From AC-69 sp036519575 (GTDB lineage Bacteria; Actinomycetota; UBA4738; HRBIN12), in assembly GCA_036519575.1 (NCBI GenBank), contig DATDKZ010000009.1, forward strand, positions 1 through 13,466: a stretch of DNA of 13,466 nt, written 5' to 3'. The number at the start of each line of letters is the position of its first letter. Within the stretch, counting starts at the first letter, position 1. The notes beneath the pieces were generated by a model. That model was given only the letters and a program-made list of their open reading frames with translations. It was not told the DNA's origin and did no database searches. A program made the position numbers and the translations under genes. This document shows positions 7,079 through 13,466 of this stretch, in pieces.

Positions 7079-7506
7079 ACTCGCCGGATACTGGACCGAC
7101 GACTCGCGGAACCCGGGTCGTCCTTGACCTCGGAACCCGCGTCGTCCTCCTCGGCCTGACGGAGGCCTTCGAGCTCCTCGTCCCCGAGGTGCTCGACCCC
7201 GATCAGCTGGTCCCGTGCTTGCGCCGTGACGTGGACGAGCTCGTCGAGCTTCACATGGATGGCGGCGGAATCCCGGTTCAGGGTGTTCTGGATCAGGAAC
7301 ACCATGAGGAAGGTGAGGACGGTCGTGGTCGTGTTGATGATCAGCTGCCACGCGTTGGAGAAATGCAAGATGGGCCCGGAGACCGCCCAGCCCAGCATGA
7401 ACAGGGCGGCGATCGCAAATGTGACGCCCTGACCCATCCACCTGGCAGCCAGGGTGGCGAGCCGATCGAATGCGGGTTGGCTGTTCCTGTCACTCTGATT
7501 TGGCAT
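7045..7506 (-). CDS. Low-affinity iron permease family membrane protein
   Basis: This 153-residue protein has two clear membrane segments at about 28-49 ('VTFAIAALFMLGWAVSGPILHF') and 53-74. They are followed by the family signature 'NTTTTVLTFLMVFLIQNTLNRDSAAIHVKLDELV' region (58-91, read in parts). This is the short bacterial version of the Fet4-like 'low affinity iron permease' family. Iron transport has been shown for the longer yeast protein but is only inferred for these short forms. The C-terminal 50 residues are charged and probably disordered. ATG 7506-7504 is preceded by AGGAGA at about 5 bases, supporting this start. The 3' end overlaps Pol IV by 34 bases tail to tail, within the disordered segment. 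Confidence 0.85.
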   Translation of the reverse strand: MPNQSDRNSQPAFDRLATLAARWMGQGVTFAIAALFMLGWAVSGPILHFSNAWQLIINTTTTVLTFLMVFLIQNTLNRDSAAIHVKLDELVHVTAQARDQLIGVEHLGDEELEGLRQAEEDDAGSEVKDDPGSASRRSSIRRVQSGSRGTAGP

Positions 7507-7698
7507 CTCGTCTCCTGCCCTCGGCGATTCACCGCGTCATGTACCCGTGCCCCAGCCTGCGGAAACACAGGGTTGGCGCCCATTCCAGCCTCATCGCTCG
7601 GCCAGGAGGGGTTGACCAAATGGGATGTCCAGTGGAGGGTAGAAGGACGCTCAACTGGGTATGGAGGGAGAGACGGGACGTCTCGTAAGGAGGCAATC

Positions 7699-8196
7699 AT
7701 GGTCATGGACATCACCGGCCGGATGGAACGCATGCGCACCGGGGCACGACAGCGCATGATGGAGATGAAGGCCGATCGGGCAGAGTCCCAGAACGAGCAG
7801 CTGAAGGCGGAGAACCGGGTGCTTCGCGACGAGCTCGAGGAGAACCGATCCGAGCGTCAGCGCGTACTGGACCTTCTGGAGAGGGCCGAGTTCGCCGTGG
7901 CGGAGCCCACGAAGCGCCGGTTCCGTCTGTTCCGGTTGCTCCTGGCGGCCGGGGCGATCTACGCCGTCGGCACCAGGACGGACACGTTTCAACGGGTCAA
8001 GGGATGGATGAGCGAGATGCGCGGCCAGATGGACCAGATGGCCGCACGCGGAACCGAGAAGGTCACCGACGCCGGCTACAAGGTGGGCGACGTGGTCGAG
8101 CACACCGGCCGCAAGATCCAGAAGACCGGTGAGCGCGTCGAACAGGCCGGCGACCGGATAGAGCAGACCGCCAAGCAGACCGGCACCACGGCCTAA
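7699..8196 (+). CDS. Coiled-coil single-TM protein with C-terminal heptads (YtxH-like)
   Basis: This 165-residue protein has no recognised enzymatic domain. Residues 25-65 are a strong coiled coil ('AESQNEQLKAENRVLRDELEENRSERQRVLDLLERAE', read in parts). A basic patch 'TKRRFRLFR' leads into a short hydrophobic segment at 79-91. The C-terminus carries near-exact heptads from residue 134 with the pattern x-x-T/A-G/A-x-x-I/V, ending 'QTAKQTGTTA'. Membrane-anchored helical proteins of this sort (YtxH/LEA-like) are often linked to stress or envelope functions; that is inference by analogy. The start is firm: TAAGGAGG at 7686-7693 is a near-ideal ribosome-binding site 5 bases before the ATG. It is monocistronic, with a strong hairpin just after the stop. 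Confidence 0.82.
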   Translation: MVMDITGRMERMRTGARQRMMEMKADRAESQNEQLKAENRVLRDELEENRSERQRVLDLLERAEFAVAEPTKRRFRLFRLLLAAGAIYAVGTRTDTFQRVKGWMSEMRGQMDQMAARGTEKVTDAGYKVGDVVEHTGRKIQKTGERVEQAGDRIEQTAKQTGTTA

Positions 8197-8216
8197 CCAG
8201 CCGTCTCGTGACGGCG

Positions 8217-8250
8217 AGCCCCCGGGACGCGCACATACGTCCCGGGGGCT
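8217..8250. terminator. Strong hairpin, probable bidirectional terminator
   Basis: AGCCCCCGGGACG (8217-8229) pairs perfectly over 13 bases with CGTCCCGGGGGCT (8238-8250) around an 8-base loop. It sits between two convergent genes, 20 bases after one stop and 9 bases from the other. There is no strong T run on either side, as is common for terminators in high-GC actinobacteria. Confidence 0.8.
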
Positions 8251-8259
8251 TCGTCTGCC

Positions 8260-8997
8260 TCAGCAGTTCGGGTCGACCCACTTCGGCCGAGGCCCGATCG
8301 GCACCCCGGCCCGCGTGGCCATCCGCTTCAGCTTGCGCCGGAAGATCCGCATATAGCCGTGCTGCCAGTCGCTATGTGTCAGGCAGCGCCAGGACGTATA
8401 CAGCTCGTGGTGGTACGGACTCATGAGCGTCTCCGCGTGCCCGATCACGTTTCGGACCTCGATGCCGAACCTCGCCAGCAGCCACAGCGTCAACTCCAAC
8501 GCGGCGCGGAGCTGGGGCGGGCGGTCCAGGATCTGCGCCTCACTCGTCCCCACCATCTCGATGCCGATGGCCGTCCAGTTCATCCCGATGGCGTGTCGGC
8601 ATCGGATCGCCATGTTGACCAGCTGGTAGATGGTGCCGTCCGTGTCGACGATGAAATGGGCGCAGACGCCGGGCATCTCGCCCAGATGCCGGCTGTTCGC
8701 CGCGAAGGTGTTCCAAGCACTGGAGAACGACGGACCATCCGTGTAGTGCTCCACCACGACGTGCGGGTCGGTGAGTTCCCAGGTCCGCTCGCCGTAGTGC
8801 CGTTCCGAGTAGGCCGCCATCTGCTGCTTGCGCTTCGCGCCGAACGGGATCTTCTTCCACACGATCGAAGGCTGTAGCGAAGACGGGTCGACGAGTTGGG
8901 CGGCACGCTGCCCACCGGTGCCCAGGGCATCTGCCCGCGGGGCAAGGAGCGCGGCGCATGCCATGAGCCCCAGCGTCGCTCTGACGGCTCGCGTCAC
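8260..8997 (-). CDS. Secreted N-acetylmuramoyl-L-alanine amidase (Amidase_2/PGRP type)
   Basis: From GTG 8997-8995 this is 245 residues with an N-terminal signal peptide ('VTRAVRATLGLMACAALLAPRADA'). The amidase domain covers about 75-210: 'VVVEHYTD' with zinc-ligand candidate His84, 'GVCAHFIVDTDGTIYQLV' (110-127), 'CRHAIGMNWTAIGIEMVG' (133-150), and 'NVIGHAETLMSPYHHE' with His187 and a third ligand among His196/His197 or the later 'THSD'. It is expected to cleave the lactyl-L-alanine bond between glycan and stem peptide, acting outside the membrane on peptidoglycan or fragments. The frame is open far upstream, but that part is antisense to the next gene. No ribosome-binding site is visible. 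TACGAT lies 6 bases before the GTG, so the transcript may be leaderless. It is divergent from the DUF1996-propeller gene. Confidence 0.9.
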   Translation of the reverse strand: MTRAVRATLGLMACAALLAPRADALGTGGQRAAQLVDPSSLQPSIVWKKIPFGAKRKQQMAAYSERHYGERTWELTDPHVVVEHYTDGPSFSSAWNTFAANSRHLGEMPGVCAHFIVDTDGTIYQLVNMAIRCRHAIGMNWTAIGIEMVGTSEAQILDRPPQLRAALELTLWLLARFGIEVRNVIGHAETLMSPYHHELYTSWRCLTHSDWQHGYMRIFRRKLKRMATRAGVPIGPRPKWVDPNC

Positions 8998-9029
8998 TCG
9001 GCGATCGTACCTATCCTCAGCAGGGATGT

Positions 9030-9057
9030 TTGCCACCGCGGGAGCCTTCTCTATGCT
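9030..9057 (+). promoter_or_regulatory. Candidate sigma-70-like promoter for the DUF1996-propeller gene
   Basis: TTGCCA (9030-9035) and TATGCT (9052-9057) are separated by 16 bases and lie about 65 bases upstream of the GTG at 9122. The -35 has one mismatch and the -10 two mismatches to the primary sigma consensus. No better pair is seen in the 124-base divergent gap. Confidence 0.4.
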
Positions 9058-9121
9058 GGCCGGGTCCGTGGTCCAGGGTCCTCCGGGGCGTGATCGGAGG
9101 GACCTGCGCCGAGGGGGTGCC

Positions 9122-11158
9122 GTGCGAAGGAAGTCGATCGGACCCGGTTCCAGTCGCGTTGCCGCGATGGTCATGCTCGTGCTGTTCGCGGGACTCGTCC
9201 CGTCACGCGCCGGGGCCCAAGAGGGCGCGGGACAGTTCTGGGTTCGGTGCCCCTTCTCACATGCGGCCATGGACGATCCGATCGTCTTCCCGGGCCAGCC
9301 CGGCGCCTCGCACATGCACGACTTCTTCGGCAACAAGACGACGAACGCCAACTCGACCCAAGCGTCGATGCTCGCCGGGGAAACGACCTGCCGGATCCCC
9401 AGCGATACGGCTGGATACTGGTCTCCCAGGGCCTCCCTCGGCGGCGAGACCGTCAAGCCGCGGGTGATGCGGATCTACTACCTGGGGGTCAGGGACGTCG
9501 CGGTCGAGGCCATCCCCCAGGGCCTGAAGTACATCGGTGGCAACAAGGATGCCCTGTCGGCAGCGGACAACCCGCACGTTTCCTGGAACTGCGGAGCGAA
9601 CGTCTCGGTGAAGACACCGAGGATGGACGCACCGTACGACTGCCGACCGTGGGCGCAATACAGGTTCGTCGATGGCGTCGTCGGCATCGTCGACATGCCG
9701 AACTGCTGGAACGGGGTTGGGTTCGAGCCTTCCGACGTCGTCTACCCGGTCGCGGGCAGCTGTCCGGCGGGTTTCAACCACGTCCTGGCCAGGGTCAGCG
9801 AGCGGATCCACTTCGGGATCATGAATCCGCTGAATCCGGACGGGACCGTCCGTCTGACGCTCTCGAGCGGGCCCTACTACACCCTGCACGCCGACTTCTG
9901 GAACACCTGGCAGCAGCCCAGGCTGGACCAGCTCGTGGCGGACTGCCTGGTAGCCCACGTGGCGTGCGGTTCGGTGACGCCGGCCCCCAAGCCCGCATGG
10001 ACCCAGGAGTTCGGGACCCTCCGCTACGACCTGGCCCTGGGACTGGCCCAGGCAGCTGATCGCGTGTTCGTCGTTGGGTCGACCAATCTGGCGCTCCCCG
10101 GCCAGGATTTCCGAGCTCGGACCGATGCCTTCGTCCGAGCATACGGCTCGAAAGGCAGCGAGCTGTGGACCGACGAGTTCGGCACGTCTGGGATCGACCA
10201 GGCGTCTGCCGTGGCCGCCACCGCGAGCACCATCTTCGTGGCCGGCTCGACCGATCGAGCTCTCCACGGACAGAAGCATCGGGCGGGCTTCGACGCGTTC
10301 GTCCGGGCATACGGTCTCGGGGGCAACGTGCTGTGGACACGCGAGTTCGGCTCGATCGGAGACGACCGGGCTCTTGCGCTGGCTGTGAACGGCGGAGGTG
10401 TGTACGTCGCCGGCACCACCGACGGCAGGCTGGGCCAATCCCGTCGGGGAGGCGTGGATGGGTTCGTTCGCAAGTACAGCCATGCGGGCGCCGAGCTGTG
10501 GACGAAGCAGCTGGGGACCGAACTCACCGACGACGTCCGCGCCGTCGCCGTGGACTTCCTCGGCGTGTACGTCGCCGGGACGACCGACGGCGCGTTCGAG
10601 TCCACGAGTAACGGAGGATTCGACGGGTTCGTTCAGGCGTACCGGTCGAACGGGTCCACATGGTGGGTGTCGGAGTTCGGTACAACCGGAACCGACGAGA
10701 TCTCGGCCATCGCCGCCGGGCGGTCGGCGATCTATGTGGGGGGGTCAACGGACGGGTTGTTCCCCGATCAGGTAGCGCAGGGAGGGATCGACGGGTTCGT
10801 CCGGCGGCTCGACCACCACGGCGACGAGGTATGGACGCGGCAGTTCGGCTCGCCGGCGATCGACGACGTCAATGGCGTGACCGCAACGGCCGCCGGGATC
10901 TTCGTCGCCGGCTCCACCGACGGGGCGTTGCCCGACCATACCTCGGTCGGCGAGACCGACGCGTTCCTAGCGAAATACAACGCGCGTGGCGCGCAGCTCT
11001 GGACGACCCAATTCGGGACCAACGATTTCGACGCTGGCTCGGCGCTCACCGCGAACGCCGAGGGTGCCTATGTGGCCGGCGAGACCCACGGGGCGTTCGC
11101 GGGTGAGGTCAACAGGGGCGATCGCGACGCGTTCGTGACGAAGATCGGCTTCGCCTGA
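9122..11158 (+). CDS. Secreted DUF1996 domain fused to a seven-repeat SBBP beta-propeller
   Basis: From GTG 9122 this is 678 residues. GAGGGGG at 9111-9117 is a good ribosome-binding site. Residues 1-33 are a signal peptide ending 'SRAGAQ'. Residues 38-283 are a DUF1996 domain, with 'CPFSHAAMDDPIVFPGQPG', 'SHMHDFFGN' (63-71), 'TAGYWSPRA' (96-104) and 'HFGIMNPLNPDG' (230-241). All eight cysteines (43, 90, 157, 174, 195, 214, 275, 282) lie here, consistent with disulfides in an exported domain. Residues 291-678 are seven tandem repeats starting at Trp 293, 349, 405, 460, 515, 571 and 627, each 'W(T)xxFGT..D.a.a(v/i)a....(i/v)(f/y)VaGsTdga....g..DaFv..y...G'. Seven such units should form one complete propeller. 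DUF1996 has no established function and propellers usually bind ligands or partners, so a surface binding role is inferred. The next gene starts 23 bases downstream and is probably in the same operon. Confidence 0.9.
   Translation: MRRKSIGPGSSRVAAMVMLVLFAGLVPSRAGAQEGAGQFWVRCPFSHAAMDDPIVFPGQPGASHMHDFFGNKTTNANSTQASMLAGETTCRIPSDTAGYWSPRASLGGETVKPRVMRIYYLGVRDVAVEAIPQGLKYIGGNKDALSAADNPHVSWNCGANVSVKTPRMDAPYDCRPWAQYRFVDGVVGIVDMPNCWNGVGFEPSDVVYPVAGSCPAGFNHVLARVSERIHFGIMNPLNPDGTVRLTLSSGPYYTLHADFWNTWQQPRLDQLVADCLVAHVACGSVTPAPKPAWTQEFGTLRYDLALGLAQAADRVFVVGSTNLALPGQDFRARTDAFVRAYGSKGSELWTDEFGTSGIDQASAVAATASTIFVAGSTDRALHGQKHRAGFDAFVRAYGLGGNVLWTREFGSIGDDRALALAVNGGGVYVAGTTDGRLGQSRRGGVDGFVRKYSHAGAELWTKQLGTELTDDVRAVAVDFLGVYVAGTTDGAFESTSNGGFDGFVQAYRSNGSTWWVSEFGTTGTDEISAIAAGRSAIYVGGSTDGLFPDQVAQGGIDGFVRRLDHHGDEVWTRQFGSPAIDDVNGVTATAAGIFVAGSTDGALPDHTSVGETDAFLAKYNARGAQLWTTQFGTNDFDAGSALTANAEGAYVAGETHGAFAGEVNRGDRDAFVTKIGFA
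9998..11155 (+). repeat. Seven tandem SBBP-repeat coding units, 165-168 bp each
   Basis: The repeats within the propeller domain begin at each Trp codon and are spaced 56, 56, 55, 55, 56 and 56 codons apart. The protein repeat is well conserved, but the DNA units have diverged, so this is an old internal duplication and not a recent expansion. Confidence 0.85.
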
Positions 11159-11181
11159 CCGCGTAGGGTGTGGTTCCACAG

Positions 11182-12210
11182 ATGAAGAGGCTTGCCTTCG
11201 TGCTCGGGATCGTCGTGCTCGGCTCGTCCGTGTCGCCGGCTCCGGCCGAGGTGATCGGCGAGGCCGGCCCCTCCCGAGCAACCGCCGGCGCCTCCTACGT
11301 GATCGGGGCCGCGGGTGACATCGCCTGCCCGAGCAATCCCTACCCGCAGACCAGGCCGGACAACTGTCAGTACGACAACACAGCTGACCTGCTCGCCCAA
11401 CTCATGTTGGTGCTGGCCCTCGGAGACAACCAATACGACACGGGAAGCTACGCCGCATACACGACGTACTACGACCCAACATGGGGTCAGTACCGGGCGA
11501 AAACGAATCCGGTTCCCGGGAACCACGAGTACGCACAGGATCCGAGCTCCACTCCGAGTGGCTACTTCCGGTACTTCGGGGATCGGGTGAAGGGACCCGA
11601 CGGGCTCGGCTACTACAGCTTCGACGTGCCACAGGGATGCACGCCGGGGCAGGGGGTGTGCTGGCACTTCATCGCGCTCTCCTCCGAGCTGTGCTTCGCG
11701 AGCGGTGGCTGCGGCGCGCCATCGGATCCGGCCAACCCCGGACCGGGGAACAGGATGCGCGAGTGGCTGAAGCAGGACCTCGTGGCCCATCCGGCCACCG
11801 CGTACGCTTGCACCCTCGCGTACTGGCACCATCCGCTGTTCTCGTTCTCCAGCGGCAGCGGCGCGTCTCCGGCCACGAGGCCGCTCTGGCGCCTCCTGAA
11901 CCGGGCCCATGCCGATGTCGTCCTCAACGGCCACTCTCACAACTACCAGCGGTGGAAGCCGCAGGCGCCCGGAGGCAGGCTGGACGTCCAGCACGGGATC
12001 CGCGAGTTCGTCGTGGGGACGGGCGGGGCCAGCAAATACGCGTTGCTCACCGGACAGAGGCCAGCCAACCTGGCAGTGGCCCAGGATGACGCGTTCGGGA
12101 TCCTTCGGATCACGCTGCGACGAGCGGGCTACTCGTGGGAGTGGGCCACGGCCGCCGGTCAACCGGGCGGCTTCAGCGACGTAAGGACGACCACAGTCAA
12201 GTGCCGGTGA
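11182..12210 (+). CDS. Secreted metallophosphoesterase (purple acid phosphatase-like)
   Basis: From ATG 11182 this is 342 residues with a clean signal peptide ('MKRLAFVLGIVVLGSSVSPAPA'). The five calcineurin-type metal motifs are present in order: 'AAGDIAC' with Asp46, 'ALGDNQY' with Asp82 and Tyr85, 'VPGNHEY' with Asn114 and His115, 'YWHHP' with His216/217, and 'NGHSHNYQR' with His251 and His253. A Tyr in the second motif and the 'GHSHNYQR' form are typical of purple-acid-phosphatase-like enzymes, which hydrolyse phosphomonoesters at a di-metal centre. The substrate cannot be told. The catalytic set looks complete, so the enzyme should be active outside the cell. A GTG at 11170 would add four residues; I prefer 11182 because it gives the better signal peptide. 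It follows the DUF1996-propeller gene by 23 bases on the same strand. Confidence 0.9.
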   Translation: MKRLAFVLGIVVLGSSVSPAPAEVIGEAGPSRATAGASYVIGAAGDIACPSNPYPQTRPDNCQYDNTADLLAQLMLVLALGDNQYDTGSYAAYTTYYDPTWGQYRAKTNPVPGNHEYAQDPSSTPSGYFRYFGDRVKGPDGLGYYSFDVPQGCTPGQGVCWHFIALSSELCFASGGCGAPSDPANPGPGNRMREWLKQDLVAHPATAYACTLAYWHHPLFSFSSGSGASPATRPLWRLLNRAHADVVLNGHSHNYQRWKPQAPGGRLDVQHGIREFVVGTGGASKYALLTGQRPANLAVAQDDAFGILRITLRRAGYSWEWATAAGQPGGFSDVRTTTVKCR

Positions 12211-12243
12211 GGAACAGGTTGGCGAGTCTCTAACGGTTTCCGG

Positions 12244-13101
12244 TCAGCCCTTCACGCCCGTCAGCGTGACGCCCTCGACGAACGCTCGCTGGGCCAGGAA
12301 GAACAGCAGAATCACCGGCAGCATGAACAGGACCGAGGCGGCCATCTGGATGTTCCACAGAACGCTTCGGTGCACCGTCTCGCTGTACTGGGCCAGGCCG
12401 ACAGCGAGGGTCCAGATCTTGGGATTGCTCCCTGTGTACAGCAGCGGCCCGAAGAAGTCGTTCCAACAGTAAAGGAACTGGAACAACGCCACCGCTGCGA
12501 TGGCCGGCTTCGCCAACGGCATGATCACGCGAGTCATGATCTGGAACTCCCCGCCGCCGTCGACGCGAGCGGCATCTGAAAGCTCCTGAGGGATGGTCAA
12601 AAAGAACTGACGAAGCAGGAAGATCGTGAACGCGTCACCGAAGAACGCGGGAACGATGAGTGGCTTCAGCGAGCCCACCCAGTGAAGGCGTACGAACACA
12701 ACGTACAGCGGAACGATCGTGACCTGGACCGGCAGCATCAAGGTCGAGATGACCAACAGGAACGCGACGTTGCGGCCGCGCCAGCTCATCCGCGACAACG
12801 CATAGGCCACCGGGATCGACGAAGCCACCACGCCGATCGTTGCCAGGACCGCGTAGACGAGCGTGCTGTACGTATATCTGATGAGTGGGATCTCGCTGAA
12901 GACCCTGGCGAAGTTCCCCCATTGGAACGGGCTTGGCCAAAAGCGGGCCGTTAGGGCCTGCTGCTGGGTCATCAGCGCGGTGAGCAGGATGAAGATGAAG
13001 GGCAGGACGAACACGGCCGAGATGACGATCGCGATCGAGTGGTTCGCCACCGCCATCAGCAGGCGCCGCCGGCGCTCCTCGACCGGGATGGCCCGAGGCA
13101 C
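12244..13101 (-). CDS. Carbohydrate ABC transporter permease, MalG-like
   Basis: From GTG 13101-13099 this is 285 residues, the normal size for MalG-type permeases. It begins with a basic segment 'VEERRRRLL', then a first membrane helix at about 22-44, and ends with the usual 'FVEGVTLTGVKG' tail. The cytoplasmic EAA loop 'ELSDAARVDGGGEFQIMTRVIMPLAKPAIA' is at about 173-202 and would dock the ATPase subunit. With the MalF-like partner it forms the membrane channel for uptake of a sugar or oligosaccharide delivered by a binding protein; substrate unknown. Neither ATPase nor binding protein is in the window. The start is uncertain: GTG 13101 has only a weak upstream site, while a strong AGGGAGG lies at 13159-13153, correctly spaced for an ATA at 13146 that overlaps the MalF stop. 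It converges on the phosphatase, 33 bases apart. Confidence 0.92.
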   Translation of the reverse strand: MPRAIPVEERRRRLLMAVANHSIAIVISAVFVLPFIFILLTALMTQQQALTARFWPSPFQWGNFARVFSEIPLIRYTYSTLVYAVLATIGVVASSIPVAYALSRMSWRGRNVAFLLVISTLMLPVQVTIVPLYVVFVRLHWVGSLKPLIVPAFFGDAFTIFLLRQFFLTIPQELSDAARVDGGGEFQIMTRVIMPLAKPAIAAVALFQFLYCWNDFFGPLLYTGSNPKIWTLAVGLAQYSETVHRSVLWNIQMAASVLFMLPVILLFFLAQRAFVEGVTLTGVKG

Positions 13102-13142
13102 GATCTGCTGGCGGATAGCGGGGCCGGAAACAGAGGCGGTGG

Positions 13143-13466
13143 CTATCGGAACCCTCCCTGGTAGTGGACCCACCGCTTGGACGCCTTGATGAGCGCCACG
13201 GTGCACGCCATGACGACCAGGAACAGCACCCACGCGAGCGCCGAGGCGTAGCCCATGTGGGCGTACTGGATCTGCTGGAACATCCACACGGCGTAGAAGC
13301 GCATCGACCCCTGCGGATCACCCAGGTGAAGTTGACCGCCGGAGGCGACGTAGGCCTGGGTGAAGTATTGGAACCCGAAGATGACCCCGATAACGACCGA
13401 GAAGAAGATGACCGGTGAGATCATTGGCAGGGTCACGTGCCGGAATTTCTGCCAGGGCCCAGCCCC
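13143..13466 (-). CDS. Carbohydrate ABC transporter permease, MalF-like (C-terminal part)
   Basis: The frame is open from the window's right edge to TAG at 13145-13143, giving the last 107 residues. It starts inside the EAA loop: 'GAGPWQKFRHVTLPMISPVIFF' is the end of the conserved cytoplasmic loop. Two membrane helices follow ('FFSVVIGVIFGFQYFTQAYVA' region and 'ALAWVLFLVVMACTVALI'), then the family's typical ending 'RWVHYQGGFR'. It is the partner of the MalG-like permease downstream and, with it, should form the translocation channel. The gene order (MalF then MalG) is standard, so the binding-protein gene is probably further upstream, beyond the window. The last codons also spell the strong ribosome-binding sequence that precedes the next gene. 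Confidence 0.92.
   Translation of the reverse strand, partial: GAGPWQKFRHVTLPMISPVIFFSVVIGVIFGFQYFTQAYVASGGQLHLGDPQGSMRFYAVWMFQQIQYAHMGYASALAWVLFLVVMACTVALIKASKRWVHYQGGFR

Noticed and set aside
7657..7662. GGGTAT upstream of the coiled-coil gene, resembling a SigB/SigF-type -10
   Set aside because: No GTTT-like -35 is found at the right distance, and the TTGACC at 7612 has no good -10 at 16-18 bases, so no promoter was called.
8998..9456. N-terminal extension of the amidase frame
   Set aside because: It overlaps the signal peptide and DUF1996 coding region of the divergent gene, and a normal signal peptide begins at GTG 8997.
11068..12162. 364-residue open frame antisense to the phosphatase gene
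   Set aside because: It has no domain pattern and is fully explained as the complement of a gene with all five metallophosphatase motifs.
1..13466. CRISPR array, tRNA/rRNA, insertion sequence or phage genes
   Set aside because: No direct-repeat/spacer pattern, cloverleaf, transposase or integrase motif was seen on either strand. The only tandem repeats are the protein-coding propeller units.

Overview
The window is high-GC DNA, roughly two-thirds G+C by eye, densely packed with genes on both strands. It looks like chromosomal DNA of an actinobacterium-like soil or environmental organism. The reasons are frequent GTG starts, a CGAAC-N4-GTTCG SOS box of the Gram-positive/actinobacterial LexA type, a multi-TM GAF-HisKA_3 kinase with the 'LRYRL..IDLVINR' linker common in Actinomycetota and Chloroflexota, an ECF42/DGPF pair, and an uncharacterised protein resembling an actinobacterial family. 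The phylum is an inference; Chloroflexota remains possible. I see no tRNA, rRNA, CRISPR array, transposase or phage gene, and no gene-free stretch longer than 300 bases.

Layout. 1-168 (+): C-terminal tail of a short-chain dehydrogenase/reductase. 189-554 (-): VOC/glyoxalase-fold protein. 753-1232 (+): conserved uncharacterised protein. 1256-3412 (-): NarL-type sensor histidine kinase with no response regulator nearby. 3413-3693: divergent control region with a candidate ECF42 promoter, a 10-bp inverted repeat and a perfect palindrome. 3694-5240 (+): two-gene operon of a DGPF/YCII-domain protein and an ECF42-type sigma factor with a C-terminal TPR domain; the genes overlap by 7 bases. 5291-5800 (-): DinB/YfiT-fold protein. 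5888-7078 (+): DNA polymerase IV with an SOS box touching its GTG start. 7045-7506 (-): low-affinity iron permease family membrane protein. 7699-8196 (+): coiled-coil, single-TM, heptad-repeat protein, followed by a strong hairpin. 8260-8997 (-): secreted N-acetylmuramoyl-L-alanine amidase. 9122-11158 (+): secreted DUF1996 domain fused to seven SBBP beta-propeller repeats. 11182-12210 (+): secreted purple-acid-phosphatase-like metallophosphoesterase. 12244-13466 (-): two permease genes of a sugar ABC importer (MalG-like, then the C-terminal part of a MalF-like protein running off the end).

How they work together. Three themes are visible. First, regulation: an orphan kinase faces an ECF42/DGPF operon that is probably autoregulated. 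Second, DNA damage: the LexA-type box lies between Pol IV and the divergent DinB-fold gene and could serve one or both. Third, the cell surface: three consecutive genes (amidase, DUF1996-propeller, phosphatase) encode predicted secreted proteins, and the last two probably form an operon. The least conventional element is the DUF1996/seven-repeat propeller fusion. I do not see a complete, clearly new multi-gene system; the best leads are that fusion, the SOS-box arrangement and the ECF42 operon with its own candidate promoter.
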